A stretch of 57,192 nt of DNA from a virus. The translations under genes were made by a program, and so were the position numbers. The stretch is from positions 1 to 57,192 of IMG/VR virus record IMGVR_UViG_3300028025_001682. One strand, written 5' to 3'. The notes beneath the pieces were generated by a model. The model did no database searches. It saw only the letters and a list, made by a program, of their open reading frames with translations, and was not told the origin of the DNA. Shown here one piece after another: positions 25,351 to 35,061 of the stretch (positions are counted from its first letter, which is position 1; every line of letters begins with the position of its first letter).

Positions 25351-27972
25351 ATGGCAACAGCTCCAACGCAAGACTTTATTGTAAAGTCTGGATTAAATGT
25401 CCAAGGTACATCTACTGTAACATCCTCTACAGGAAATACCAGCACGTTACAAGTTGACGGCGGAGCCGCCATCGCTCAAAATCTTATAGTCGGTACTGAT
25501 GCTACTGTTTATGGAGATTTAACTGTTTATGGAAGCATTCCTAATGTAAGTATTACAACAGGAACTTTTACAAATTTAATAGTTACAGACCTTAGTACAC
25601 TGAATGCAGTAACCGCAGGTGTAACTACAGCGACATCACTTGATGTTTCCGCTAGACTAGCAGTAGGCGGCTTGAGTCAACTTAATAATGCAACTCTAGC
25701 CAACGCTACAAACTCTACTTCTTCAACAACGGGCGCATTAACTGTCACTGGCGGCGTAGGAATACAAAAAGATTTATGGGTTGGCGGGCGTGCCTATGTT
25801 AACGGATTTGAAGTTGTAACTACAGCCACAGTTATTGCCAGTACATTGCAGGCAGTAAGTGAACAAGGTTCGACTACCACAGTAGCACTAGCTCTTTTAA
25901 ACACATCTTCCTCTACTTCAACAACCACAGGCGCATTAGTAGTCAGCGGAGGTGTAGGAGTTGGCGGATCTATCAACGTTGAGTCAACTAGTTATATCAG
26001 CGGTTCAAAGATTTTAACTGCTGGAGATCTAGAAACTGTTACATATACTGCTACGTACTTGACCAATGATCCAACATCTGTCACTGGATTAGTAGCTGTA
26101 GCTGGTACAAGTACAGCCTACGGTACCTACAATTTTGGTACAGTAACAGACATACAAACATTCAACGATTATAATACAGCAACAAACACCGGCTTCTATA
26201 GCATAAATGATGCTACAGGTGCACCTGGTGCAATGACCTATATTGGATTCACCGGAATTGTAGATTTTAATCGCTTTGTTTTAAACATTAATTACACTCA
26301 GAATTCAGGACACACACAAGAGCTTGATATCTACAACTGGGTAACTGCAACTTGGGATACTTTTACAACATATTCTGGAAGCACTGGATGGTTCCAATTT
26401 ATTTTAGGTATCATTGATCCAGCTCCTTATATTTCTAGCGGCGATGTTTGGACCAGAGTATATCACGTATCCAACGGCAGTCCAAGTCATAGAACATGGA
26501 TTGATTATGCTGCCTTAGAAAAGAGTATTCAAGGTGGTCAAGGTCCTAGGGGTGCAACAGGCGCCACAGGTGCTCAAGGTCCACAAGGTCTAACGACTAC
26601 CACCACTAGCACATTCTTATTCAATAATTTTACTGAAAGCAACAGCACTGATACTGGAGCAGTAGTTGTATATGGCGGCGTTGGTATTGGTAAAAACTTA
26701 AATGTAGGTAAAGATCTACGTGTAACTGGTAAGACAATATTCGATGACACAGTAACATTTAGCGGCAGTGCAACCTATGTTTTAAGCACGAATACTTACT
26801 ATACAGATAACTTAATTGAATTGCATCTACACTCAAGTGATGTTAATTCTGTTTGGCCCAGTGACGATGGCAAAGATATTGGACTACGTTTCCACTACTA
26901 TTCAGGTACTGATACAAATGGTGCATTGATACTTGCCAATGACAGCAAATATCTAGTTTGGTACGAAAACGCCAGTTCTACAAATACAAATGTAATAAGC
27001 AACGGTGTTTACGGAACATTTAAAACTGGTGCAATAGTACTAACAAGTACCACTGGTTCAGTGTCAACAAATACAGGAGCATTAACTGTAGCAGGTGGCG
27101 TGGGCATTGGCGAAAGTATATATGTAGGCAGCAATGCTACAGTAACAAATAATGTAAGAATACTAGGAACAACTAATGCTACTTCAACTACTACTGGTGC
27201 ATTAACTGTAGCAGGTGGTGTAGGTATAGGCAAAGATTTACACGTTGGCGGACAAATTGTTGCTGCTTCAATTACCGCAACTATAATTACTGCTACTCAT
27301 TTAACAGTATTAGGATCAGCATCAATACCAGGTGGCTTAACAGCTACTAACTTTACAACAACAGAATTAGTAGTTGTTGGAGTTGCAACTTTAAATGCTT
27401 TTGTTGCTGCAATTGCCACTGTTACTAATTTAACAGTATCAGGTTTGCGCGACACTGGCAACATGTCAGTGGAAGGTTGGTTTACAGCCAGCACTGCTAC
27501 TGTTTACAGTTTAAACATACTCAGTAATCAGGCATCTACAAGTACAACAACAGGTGCGCTAGTAGTTGCTGGGGGAGTTGGAGTAGGCGGAAGCATTTAT
27601 GCCGGCGACATTTATTCTAATGGATCTAAAGTATTAACCAGTGCAGGTGGCGGCGGCTACGTAAGTGCTATTAATGCTGGTACAGATACTGCGGTTAGTA
27701 GTTCAACTGGTATTATTACTATATGGAACACTAGTACACTTCAATCAGTGACCAGCAGAGGAGCTACTACTAACGTTGCTGTAAGTATAACAAACTTAAC
27801 AGCAAGTACTGGAACAACTACTGGAGCACTAAAAGTAAGCGGCGGAGTTGGTGTTGGTGGTAGTGTCTACGTTGGGAACAGAGTAGGATTTGTAAACACA
27901 GCAGGTAATGCCAGTGCGGTCTATCAATTCTACAATACTCTTACAAATAGTTTAGACACGGTGTTTGGCTAA
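25351..27972 (+). CDS. Tail-fibre protein with repeated GGVGI modules and a collagen-like stretch
   Basis: This 873-residue fibre protein is built largely from a repeated module, approximately TSTTTGALTVAGGVGIGKDL followed by VGG. At least eight copies are present (near residues 27, 128, 190, 434, 570, 610, 730 and 825). A beta-sandwich-like insertion of about 150 residues (about 230-390) precedes a short collagen-like Gly-x-y run (GPRGATGATGAQGPQG) near 398. The modules probably form strands of a trimeric shaft. Near-identical DNA copies close together would allow recombination and length variation. It ends abruptly at the next gene, whose ATG lies 1 nt after the stop. Confidence 0.85.
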   Translation: MATAPTQDFIVKSGLNVQGTSTVTSSTGNTSTLQVDGGAAIAQNLIVGTDATVYGDLTVYGSIPNVSITTGTFTNLIVTDLSTLNAVTAGVTTATSLDVSARLAVGGLSQLNNATLANATNSTSSTTGALTVTGGVGIQKDLWVGGRAYVNGFEVVTTATVIASTLQAVSEQGSTTTVALALLNTSSSTSTTTGALVVSGGVGVGGSINVESTSYISGSKILTAGDLETVTYTATYLTNDPTSVTGLVAVAGTSTAYGTYNFGTVTDIQTFNDYNTATNTGFYSINDATGAPGAMTYIGFTGIVDFNRFVLNINYTQNSGHTQELDIYNWVTATWDTFTTYSGSTGWFQFILGIIDPAPYISSGDVWTRVYHVSNGSPSHRTWIDYAALEKSIQGGQGPRGATGATGAQGPQGLTTTTTSTFLFNNFTESNSTDTGAVVVYGGVGIGKNLNVGKDLRVTGKTIFDDTVTFSGSATYVLSTNTYYTDNLIELHLHSSDVNSVWPSDDGKDIGLRFHYYSGTDTNGALILANDSKYLVWYENASSTNTNVISNGVYGTFKTGAIVLTSTTGSVSTNTGALTVAGGVGIGESIYVGSNATVTNNVRILGTTNATSTTTGALTVAGGVGIGKDLHVGGQIVAASITATIITATHLTVLGSASIPGGLTATNFTTTELVVVGVATLNAFVAAIATVTNLTVSGLRDTGNMSVEGWFTASTATVYSLNILSNQASTSTTTGALVVAGGVGVGGSIYAGDIYSNGSKVLTSAGGGGYVSAINAGTDTAVSSSTGIITIWNTSTLQSVTSRGATTNVAVSITNLTASTGTTTGALKVSGGVGVGGSVYVGNRVGFVNTAGNASAVYQFYNTLTNSLDTVFG

Positions 27973-27973
27973 C

Positions 27974-28531
27974 ATGGCAACAACATTAACTAAACTGTTT
28001 CCCAACGGGGTACTTCAAACAAGAGTAGAATTAGACGAAATAACGTATAGTTCTATTAAAGTAGGACCTAGCGGTGTTTATGCAGCACAGTTTGATGAAA
28101 TTAGTTTATCTACTAGCACTGCCGAACGCAGAACTAGTACAGGCACATACCTAGTCAGTGGGTACTTTGACGAATATACTATTGCTCCACCTCCTCCGAT
28201 AACGTATTATACCAACAAGCAGGTATTTGGTGATCCTTCTTATTATTTGCCTATTACTAGATTGGGCGGAAAATACACAGACGGTACACATTTTAACGAC
28301 GCTATTTTCGACGACTTAATAGTATTAGGATCAAGGGTAATAGTTAAGTGGAATAATCAACCTAACGAAATTGACATGGGCATAGTTACACTGGTTGACA
28401 AAGCTCCGTATTCATTTAGTAATCATTATGTTTATGTAACTAATCCAAGTAATTTTGCCGTGTCAGAACCATTTAACGGATCTCCTCTTGTTGATTATCA
28501 AGCATCGTATTTTAGAATAGTAGCACCATAA
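27974..28531 (+). CDS. Hypothetical structural protein of the fibre locus
   Basis: This 185-residue protein has no recognised family. It is beta-rich, with a proline hinge (IAPPPPITYYTNKQ) near residue 75 and aromatic-rich strands at the C-terminus. I chose ATG 27974 rather than an in-frame TTG 9 nt upstream that overlaps the preceding gene; there is no clear Shine-Dalgarno for either, so coupling to the upstream stop is likely. It lies between two large fibre genes and could be a hinge or receptor-tip protein. The downstream gap contains a separate late promoter. Confidence 0.75.
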   Translation: MATTLTKLFPNGVLQTRVELDEITYSSIKVGPSGVYAAQFDEISLSTSTAERRTSTGTYLVSGYFDEYTIAPPPPITYYTNKQVFGDPSYYLPITRLGGKYTDGTHFNDAIFDDLIVLGSRVIVKWNNQPNEIDMGIVTLVDKAPYSFSNHYVYVTNPSNFAVSEPFNGSPLVDYQASYFRIVAP

Positions 28532-28557
28532 CATGTAATTTTTTGTTTTAAAATATG

Positions 28558-28565
28558 AATAAATA
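28558..28565 (+). promoter_or_regulatory. Late promoter box AATAAATA
   Basis: TAAATA (28560-28565) ends 8 nt before ATG 28574. This leaves little or no room for a leader and no Shine-Dalgarno is visible. Confidence 0.55.
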
Positions 28566-28573
28566 GACATACT

Positions 28574-31500
28574 ATGGCAAAACTCTTAACAGGAACACGA
28601 ATTTATGGTACCGGCACAGTTGACACTCAACTGTTTGTAAGCGGATCTAATGCGGCAACATCAACTATTACCGGTGCTCTACAAATTGTAGGAGGCCTGG
28701 GAGTTGGGGGTGCTGGCTATTTTGGCGGCAACGTTAATGCATCAACATTTATTGGTAATTTAACTGGAGTTGCAACTACAGCCACGCTGGCTTTAAATGC
28801 TAATACTGCTACAAATCTAGCAGGCGGCGCAACAGGAAGTCTTCCTTATCAAAGTACTACAGGAACAACAGCAATGTTGTCTCTTAGCACCAGCGGATAT
28901 ATTTTAACCGCAGGCGCAACAGCTCCCCAATGGACTTCTACTAGTAGTTTAAGTGTAGGATCTGCTACTAATGCAGACAATGTTAAGACAGTTTTACAAA
29001 CAGCAAGTGCTAGTTATTATCCAACATTTGTTGATGCAAATAATTCAACAGGCGCTTATGAAGCGTTATATACTACAAGTAGTTTTGTAGTCAATCCGGC
29101 AACAGGCGCAATTACTATTAGCGGATTAACAGTAAATGGTGTATCATCTTTAAATGGTAGAACTACTGTAAAGGATACAATCAATGCTGACACATCATAC
29201 CCATTAGGTATTCAAAATGGTTCTCAGCAAATATGGTGGCTACGAGCACAAACAACTTCAAACAAATTTTCTCTACACTTGAACGGCACTGGCGATTTAG
29301 TAACAGTCGATACTAGTGGCACTGTCGGTATTGGATTTACTGCTCCTAACGGTAAACTAGATGTAGCAGGCGATTTATATGTTGGCGCAACACAGAATAC
29401 TGCACGTTTTAAATCTGACGGTACAGATACTTTTGTAGATTCTATTCCGGTTGCCGGCGGAGTGGTTATTAGAACTGGTGGCAGTGTTGAGAGATTGAGA
29501 GTAACTGCCAACGGGGGCGTGGCCTTTGGTGGCGCAAGTAATTATGGTCTTGTTGGACAAGTACTACAAAGCAACGGCGATGCAGCTCCTACATGGACAG
29601 CTATCAGTGGTTTGTCTGCTGGTAACGCAACTACTGCTACAAATTTAGCAGGAGGTACAGCAGGTCAAGTTCCTTATCAAACTGCTCCGGGCGTAACAAG
29701 TTTTTATGGACCAGGCACAGCCGGCAATGTACTAGTTAGTAACGGCACAGGTGCTCCAACTTATAACAACACATTAACCCTAACAGGAACAACGGCAGCT
29801 ACTTCAACTACTACAGGTGCATTACAGGTAGTAGGTGGATTTGGTCTAGGTGGTGATTTATTCATTCGTGGTGATATTGCCACCAATGACACTACATTTA
29901 ATTTAATCAATGCCACTGCTACTACGGTTAATTTTGCCGGAGCTGCCACTGCACTCAATGTTGGTGCAACATCTGGTTCTACCAACGTAAGAAATAATTT
30001 AACAGTTAGTGGTAATCTAACAGTACAGGGCACCACAACCATTGTAGACAGTACTGTTACTAACGTTGCTGATCCTATTTTAACTCTAGGTGGCGGTGCA
30101 AATAATGCTGCTCCTACAGTAGACGACAACAAAGATCGTGGTATTGCATTCAAGTGGATGAACAACGGCGGTACAACAAGTACCGGATTCTTTGGATATG
30201 ATGATAGCACCGGTTATTTTACCTACATTCAGACTGCTACAATTGCCAACGAAGTTGTCAGCGGAACTAAAGGTGCCATAGATGCTAATATTGCTGGTGG
30301 ATCGGCACAGGCTTTGGTATATCAAAGTGCGGCTGATACTACAGCTTTCTTACCCGCAGGAACAAGCGGTTATGTATTACAAACCAACGGTACAGGCGCA
30401 GCTCCAAGTTGGGTAGCAGCCAGTGGTATTGGAGCAGGCAGTGCTACCTATGCTGACAATGTAAGAACTATTGCACAAACTGCCAGCGCAACTTATTATC
30501 CAACATTTGTTGATAGTAACAATGCTACTAATGCCTATGAGTTAGTTTATACTACTTCAACTTTTACTATCAACGCTGCCACAGGAGCAGTAGCCATCGG
30601 TGGAGCAGTCAGTATCAGCAGTGGTAATAATACTGTTACTACTCCTACATGGGAAAAATTTAAATTAGTAACAACCGGAGTTACTGCCGCAGCTCGTCAA
30701 GGCAGTGACGGCAACGGATTAAACTTCACAAGTAATGCACTATGGAATGGTGCATGGAGTGAAGACGATGCTACTAAAAAGAAATTTGCCTACATACAAC
30801 ATTTAGGCAATAGCAGACACGAATTTAGAACCGCTGCCTCAGGGGCAGGCGTTTCTTGGATTACAAGTTTAACGTTAGATGACAATGCTGGTACATTTAA
30901 CGTACCAGTAACAATCACTGCTACTACTGCTAGTGTATCTACTTCAACTGGTGCGTTAATAGTTAACGGTGGCGTTGGCATTGCTGGAACATTGTTTGTT
31001 GGCGCATTAAGAGCTGACTCGTCAACTAGTGCAACAACCTGGACAGTTAACTATAATCCGGTTACTAAAGAACTAACGACGGCTACGGCAGGTTCAACAA
31101 CATCTGCCAGTGGTACAGGAACAACCAGTACATTTGTAATTCAAAACTCTACTAATGCTACGTCAACTAACACAGGCGCACTACAAGTATGGGGTGGTGC
31201 TGGCATTGGCCGAGATTTATATGTTGGCGGCACAATTTACTCAGGCGGCAATCCTGTTTCACCACTGGCATCAACTACACAAGAGATTATTGCTACGGCA
31301 GGTCAAACATCATTTACTTTAAGTGCTGGTTATATTGTTGGTTATGTACAAGTGTTTGCTAACGGTATATTGTTGAACACTGGTGATTATACAGCTACCA
31401 ATGGAACAACTGTAGTAGTTGTTGAACCACGTAAGGCCGGTGATGTCATGCGTTTTGTTGCTCCAGTGACTTATGTTGTAAATTCCGGTAGCAACGCAAT

Positions 31501-34027
31501 AACAGCAGGACAGGTTAGTGTAATAGCACAAACAGCCAGCGCAACTTATTATCCAACATTTGTTGACAGTAACAATGCAACATCTCAATATGAATTAGTC
31601 TACACTACATCAAGTTTCTCTATTAATCCTGCAACAGGACTGGTAACTATAGCGGCTCCTGCAGGCGGAGATGGTATCCCTGCATTCAGAATAACACAGG
31701 GCACAGCACCTAGTACATTTAACTGGGCTAGTTCAATTCTAAATTCTAGTCTGTCTGGTGGTAAGAATTTACTTAATATAGTCGGACAGGCAGAAAGCGG
31801 CAACAATTCTGCATACTTTGGATTTAAGTATGTAGGTGCCGGCAATGCATTAAACTTTGCAACCATAGGTTTGTTTGGTGCCGATAACCTACTTAACGTA
31901 TTAGGTAACGGTAACGTTGGTGTTGGTACAACCAGCCCCGGCTACAAACTTGTTGTTTCAGGAAGCACAGCGGCATCTGCGACCACAGCAAGTTCAATAT
32001 TATTACATTTGTTTAATTCTGCAACAGACGGAACCTCACCAGCAAACCAGGTTGGTATTGGATTTGGACAAAGTACTACTCGTTCAGCTATCGTTGCCGG
32101 TACATACGGAAATGATTATATAGACTTTTACACCAACGGTGATATAACAACTCCTAAAGTAAGAATGCGTTCCACTGGTGCGATTGCATTTAACGGAGTT
32201 AGTAATTATGGTACTAGCGGTTATGTATTAAAGAGTAACGGTGATGCTGCTCCAACCTGGGTTGATCCAGCAACGTTGAGTGCATCTGCTACAACTTCTA
32301 CTTATTTGGCCACAGTACGACAAACTGCCAGCGGCACATACTATCCTGCGTTTGTTGACAGTAATAATAGTAGCATTGCCTACGAAGCATATTACACAAC
32401 AAGTACCTTTACAATTAATCCCGCAACAGGTGTAGTAGGTATTAATGGTGTTGGCGGCACAGCTCTTAATATTACTGTTCCTTCTACAGTCACTGATAGA
32501 TACTTTATTAATGCAACTGCCGCAGTAAACTCTTTTAGTATCTACGATAATGCCAATACTCCATACATAAACAGTTATGCTGGTATGACATTCCGCGCAA
32601 ATCAAATTGGCGGAAGCGGCGGACTAATTAACTTCACAGGCGGTAACGTTTATGTTGCAAGCAACCTTGGAGTTGGTATAAACGTACCTAGTACAAAACT
32701 CGAAGTTTCTGGAAATATTGGCCTTTCCCCGGGTGCCACTGCTGGTATCATCAGAAGAACTGCTGTTAACGGTAGCAATGGCATACGAATCCAAGGTAAT
32801 GCTACTGATACGATAAACACTGATGCAGCCGCAGGTGCATATATAACTGTTGGCGGTGGTGTAATTGGTGATACATATGAGGGCAATATTGACATTGTTG
32901 CCTACGGTGGAAATGTTGATGCTAACCGCAATCAAATTAGATTTAGTAATCGTTCCGGTACCAATACTATTGCAGAACGTATGCGTATTGACAAAGACGG
33001 TAATGTTGGTATTGGAAATGCATCGCCGACTGCAAAATTAGACGTTAGCGGTACTATCCGTACTGAATTCTACGGAACTGACACGTCGAGTCCAGCAGAT
33101 GCAATGAACATTACAGGCAATGGTGTTGCAAGAGCACTAGGTACAGGTGCAAGCCTTACATTCACAGCTCCTGCTAATACAGATGGCTCTAACATGTGGG
33201 CACAGGCTAGAATTATAGGCGGCGGCGACAACAGTAGTAACGGTGATGCTAACGGTGCCTTAACATTCCAAACAAGATCATTATATAATCCTGGCGGCGG
33301 AGGCTCTTGGAACTGGCGTACTGTTATGACCCTAAGGGCATCTGGCGCAGTTTCTTTTGGTAACGGTGGCACATCTGTTGGCACTAGCGGATATATATTA
33401 AAGAGCAATGGTAATGCTGCCCCAAGTTGGGTTGATCCGAGTACTGTAGGTGCAAGTGTTTCGTTAACTAATACCTATATTGGGTATGGTTCAGCAAGTA
33501 ATACTGTTACAGGTAGTAGTAGTCTAACATGGAGTGGATCACAATTATACGTATCCGGTACCAATACATCTAGTGTTCCGTTACTGGCTCTAAGAGCAAC
33601 CGGAACTGGCTCATTCCAACGTGGTGTTCAACTATTCAATACCAGTTTAGGTGTTGGTGATTCTATTATGTATTCAGTAGGTATCGCTGACAGTTCTAGA
33701 CAAATGGGACAGATGTATTATGTCTATGCTGGCTCGAACTCTGTTAACAATAGATTGTCATTTGGTCTGCACAGTGTTGACGATGTATTAAACATCACAG
33801 GAAATGGATATGTCGGTATTGGAACTACATCCCCAGCAGCCAAATTAGATATTAAACTAGCGTCTGATGGAGATTTCCTAGTAGGTCGACATAGTGCTAG
33901 TACTGCAAAATTAATTTATGCATATCAATCAGGTTCTGACGGGTATCTAGAACTAAGAACTGGTGCAGACGCTATTGTTAACAAAACTATCTGGTTACAC
34001 AGGTACTGCCGGATACACCTTAGCTAA
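28574..34027 (+). CDS. Large S74-type tail fibre, N-terminal part, interrupted by a frameshift
   Basis: This open frame of 1817 codons encodes a fibre shaft. It contains GGLGVGG/GGVGI modules near residues 25, 405, 785 and 855, and four copies of a second module resembling QTASATYYPTFVDSNNAT with YTTSTF and an NPATG turn (near 140, 635, 980 and 1250). There are several 'VGIGTTSPxxKLDVSG' repeats typical of fibres that end in an intramolecular chaperone. The frame runs out with an unrelated tail after about residue 1804, where an AAAA tract (33983-33986) appears to carry one base too many. Removing one A joins it to the S74 domain in the next frame, giving a protein of about 2161 residues. This could be a sequencing error, a real mutation, or recoding. 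Confidence 0.85.
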   Translation: MAKLLTGTRIYGTGTVDTQLFVSGSNAATSTITGALQIVGGLGVGGAGYFGGNVNASTFIGNLTGVATTATLALNANTATNLAGGATGSLPYQSTTGTTAMLSLSTSGYILTAGATAPQWTSTSSLSVGSATNADNVKTVLQTASASYYPTFVDANNSTGAYEALYTTSSFVVNPATGAITISGLTVNGVSSLNGRTTVKDTINADTSYPLGIQNGSQQIWWLRAQTTSNKFSLHLNGTGDLVTVDTSGTVGIGFTAPNGKLDVAGDLYVGATQNTARFKSDGTDTFVDSIPVAGGVVIRTGGSVERLRVTANGGVAFGGASNYGLVGQVLQSNGDAAPTWTAISGLSAGNATTATNLAGGTAGQVPYQTAPGVTSFYGPGTAGNVLVSNGTGAPTYNNTLTLTGTTAATSTTTGALQVVGGFGLGGDLFIRGDIATNDTTFNLINATATTVNFAGAATALNVGATSGSTNVRNNLTVSGNLTVQGTTTIVDSTVTNVADPILTLGGGANNAAPTVDDNKDRGIAFKWMNNGGTTSTGFFGYDDSTGYFTYIQTATIANEVVSGTKGAIDANIAGGSAQALVYQSAADTTAFLPAGTSGYVLQTNGTGAAPSWVAASGIGAGSATYADNVRTIAQTASATYYPTFVDSNNATNAYELVYTTSTFTINAATGAVAIGGAVSISSGNNTVTTPTWEKFKLVTTGVTAAARQGSDGNGLNFTSNALWNGAWSEDDATKKKFAYIQHLGNSRHEFRTAASGAGVSWITSLTLDDNAGTFNVPVTITATTASVSTSTGALIVNGGVGIAGTLFVGALRADSSTSATTWTVNYNPVTKELTTATAGSTTSASGTGTTSTFVIQNSTNATSTNTGALQVWGGAGIGRDLYVGGTIYSGGNPVSPLASTTQEIIATAGQTSFTLSAGYIVGYVQVFANGILLNTGDYTATNGTTVVVVEPRKAGDVMRFVAPVTYVVNSGSNAITAGQVSVIAQTASATYYPTFVDSNNATSQYELVYTTSSFSINPATGLVTIAAPAGGDGIPAFRITQGTAPSTFNWASSILNSSLSGGKNLLNIVGQAESGNNSAYFGFKYVGAGNALNFATIGLFGADNLLNVLGNGNVGVGTTSPGYKLVVSGSTAASATTASSILLHLFNSATDGTSPANQVGIGFGQSTTRSAIVAGTYGNDYIDFYTNGDITTPKVRMRSTGAIAFNGVSNYGTSGYVLKSNGDAAPTWVDPATLSASATTSTYLATVRQTASGTYYPAFVDSNNSSIAYEAYYTTSTFTINPATGVVGINGVGGTALNITVPSTVTDRYFINATAAVNSFSIYDNANTPYINSYAGMTFRANQIGGSGGLINFTGGNVYVASNLGVGINVPSTKLEVSGNIGLSPGATAGIIRRTAVNGSNGIRIQGNATDTINTDAAAGAYITVGGGVIGDTYEGNIDIVAYGGNVDANRNQIRFSNRSGTNTIAERMRIDKDGNVGIGNASPTAKLDVSGTIRTEFYGTDTSSPADAMNITGNGVARALGTGASLTFTAPANTDGSNMWAQARIIGGGDNSSNGDANGALTFQTRSLYNPGGGGSWNWRTVMTLRASGAVSFGNGGTSVGTSGYILKSNGNAAPSWVDPSTVGASVSLTNTYIGYGSASNTVTGSSSLTWSGSQLYVSGTNTSSVPLLALRATGTGSFQRGVQLFNTSLGVGDSIMYSVGIADSSRQMGQMYYVYAGSNSVNNRLSFGLHSVDDVLNITGNGYVGIGTTSPAAKLDIKLASDGDFLVGRHSASTAKLIYAYQSGSDGYLELRTGADAIVNKTIWLHRYCRIHLS

Positions 34028-35060
34028 CTTTGGTGTTGGCCTTACTTCACCAACTACTAGATTGCACGTTCAAGAAACAGGCGCAACTATCTCCGGTGGC
34101 AATGCTATTAACGGTACTTCCATGAAGGGTATCATGGTTAACAATGCGCTTAACGGAGACGAGTCAGTTGGTCTTTGGTTTAGCACTGGACCTGGAAGTC
34201 ACTGGAGCGGCATTAGTGGACAAAGAACTGCAAGTGCATCGACCTGGGGTACACATTTATCGTTCTACACACACGAAGACGCCGCCGTAGATTTAACTTA
34301 CACGCGAGAAAGAATGCGTATCAGTTCTGCGGGTAACGTCGGTATTGGACAAACATCGCCGACTTACAAATTAGATGTCAGTGGTACAGGTAGATTTACA
34401 AATACTTTAACTGTTGGTATACCGAATGGTAGCGGCTCTGGCGATAATAACGTAGCAACATTATTCAGCCAAGACTACAGTGGTTGGGCAACAATGTTTG
34501 CAGGATCTAGTGGTAGCTCTAACGGCTGGGGTATATTCTGGGCAGGAAATCAAAGTGCTGCCTACGGTACCAACGGTACAGGCGGCCCTGGTAATATCTG
34601 GAGTAACAGTACTAATCCCAACGAACTAGTATTTGTAGGTAATGGTAGAACAGACTGGACTCTCCAATTGTACGACGGTAGAGTATGGCAGCGTGGTGCA
34701 TTCTATTGTGCAGGTGACGTTTATTCTAGCTATTCTGATCTACGATTAAAAACTGTTGTAGGTAAGATAGAACGTGCTGTAGATAAAGTACAGGCAATTG
34801 AAACATTCTACTACGAAGCCAACGAAACAGCATTAGAACTGGGAGCAAGCAAAGGTCGCAAGATTGGCGTAAGTGCTCAAAGTGTTAAAGAGGTTGTACC
34901 CGAAGTTGTAAATACAAGTCCACTATCGGAAGAGTACATGACTGTACAGTACGAAAGACTGGTACCGTTATTAATTGAAGCAACTAAAGAACAACAAACT
35001 ATGATTGAACTACTACAGAAAGAACTAGCAGAACTGAAAAGCAAGTTGGGAGTAGAATAA
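33963..35060 (+). CDS. S74 chaperone-bearing C-terminal part of the large tail fibre
   Basis: This frame continues the preceding fibre after a +1 frame change at 33983-33986. Its apparent GTG start at 33963 has no ribosome-binding site and a stop lies just upstream in the same frame, so it is unlikely to start independently. Sequence from LSGYTGTAGYTLANFGVG onward continues the shaft. There are two more 'VGIGQTSPTYKLDVSG'-type repeats and a receptor-like beta region. The C-terminal 110 residues form the peptidase S74 intramolecular chaperone (YSDLRLKTVVGKIERAVDKV, then IGVSAQSVKEVVPEVV and a final coiled coil). This domain trimerises the fibre and cleaves itself off; the serine of the SDLRLK motif is the expected nucleophile. 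Confidence 0.85.
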   Translation: MQTLLLTKLSGYTGTAGYTLANFGVGLTSPTTRLHVQETGATISGGNAINGTSMKGIMVNNALNGDESVGLWFSTGPGSHWSGISGQRTASASTWGTHLSFYTHEDAAVDLTYTRERMRISSAGNVGIGQTSPTYKLDVSGTGRFTNTLTVGIPNGSGSGDNNVATLFSQDYSGWATMFAGSSGSSNGWGIFWAGNQSAAYGTNGTGGPGNIWSNSTNPNELVFVGNGRTDWTLQLYDGRVWQRGAFYCAGDVYSSYSDLRLKTVVGKIERAVDKVQAIETFYYEANETALELGASKGRKIGVSAQSVKEVVPEVVNTSPLSEEYMTVQYERLVPLLIEATKEQQTMIELLQKELAELKSKLGVE

Positions 35061-35061
35061 C

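Noticed and set aside
33963-33989. Independent GTG start for the S74 part of the large fibre
   Set aside because: There is no ribosome-binding site, a stop lies directly upstream in frame, and the sequence continues the shaft of the preceding frame after removal of one A.
25351-35060. Repeated DNA in the fibre genes as a CRISPR-like or tandem non-coding array
   Set aside because: All repeat copies are in frame, encode the same protein module and have no uniform spacers.
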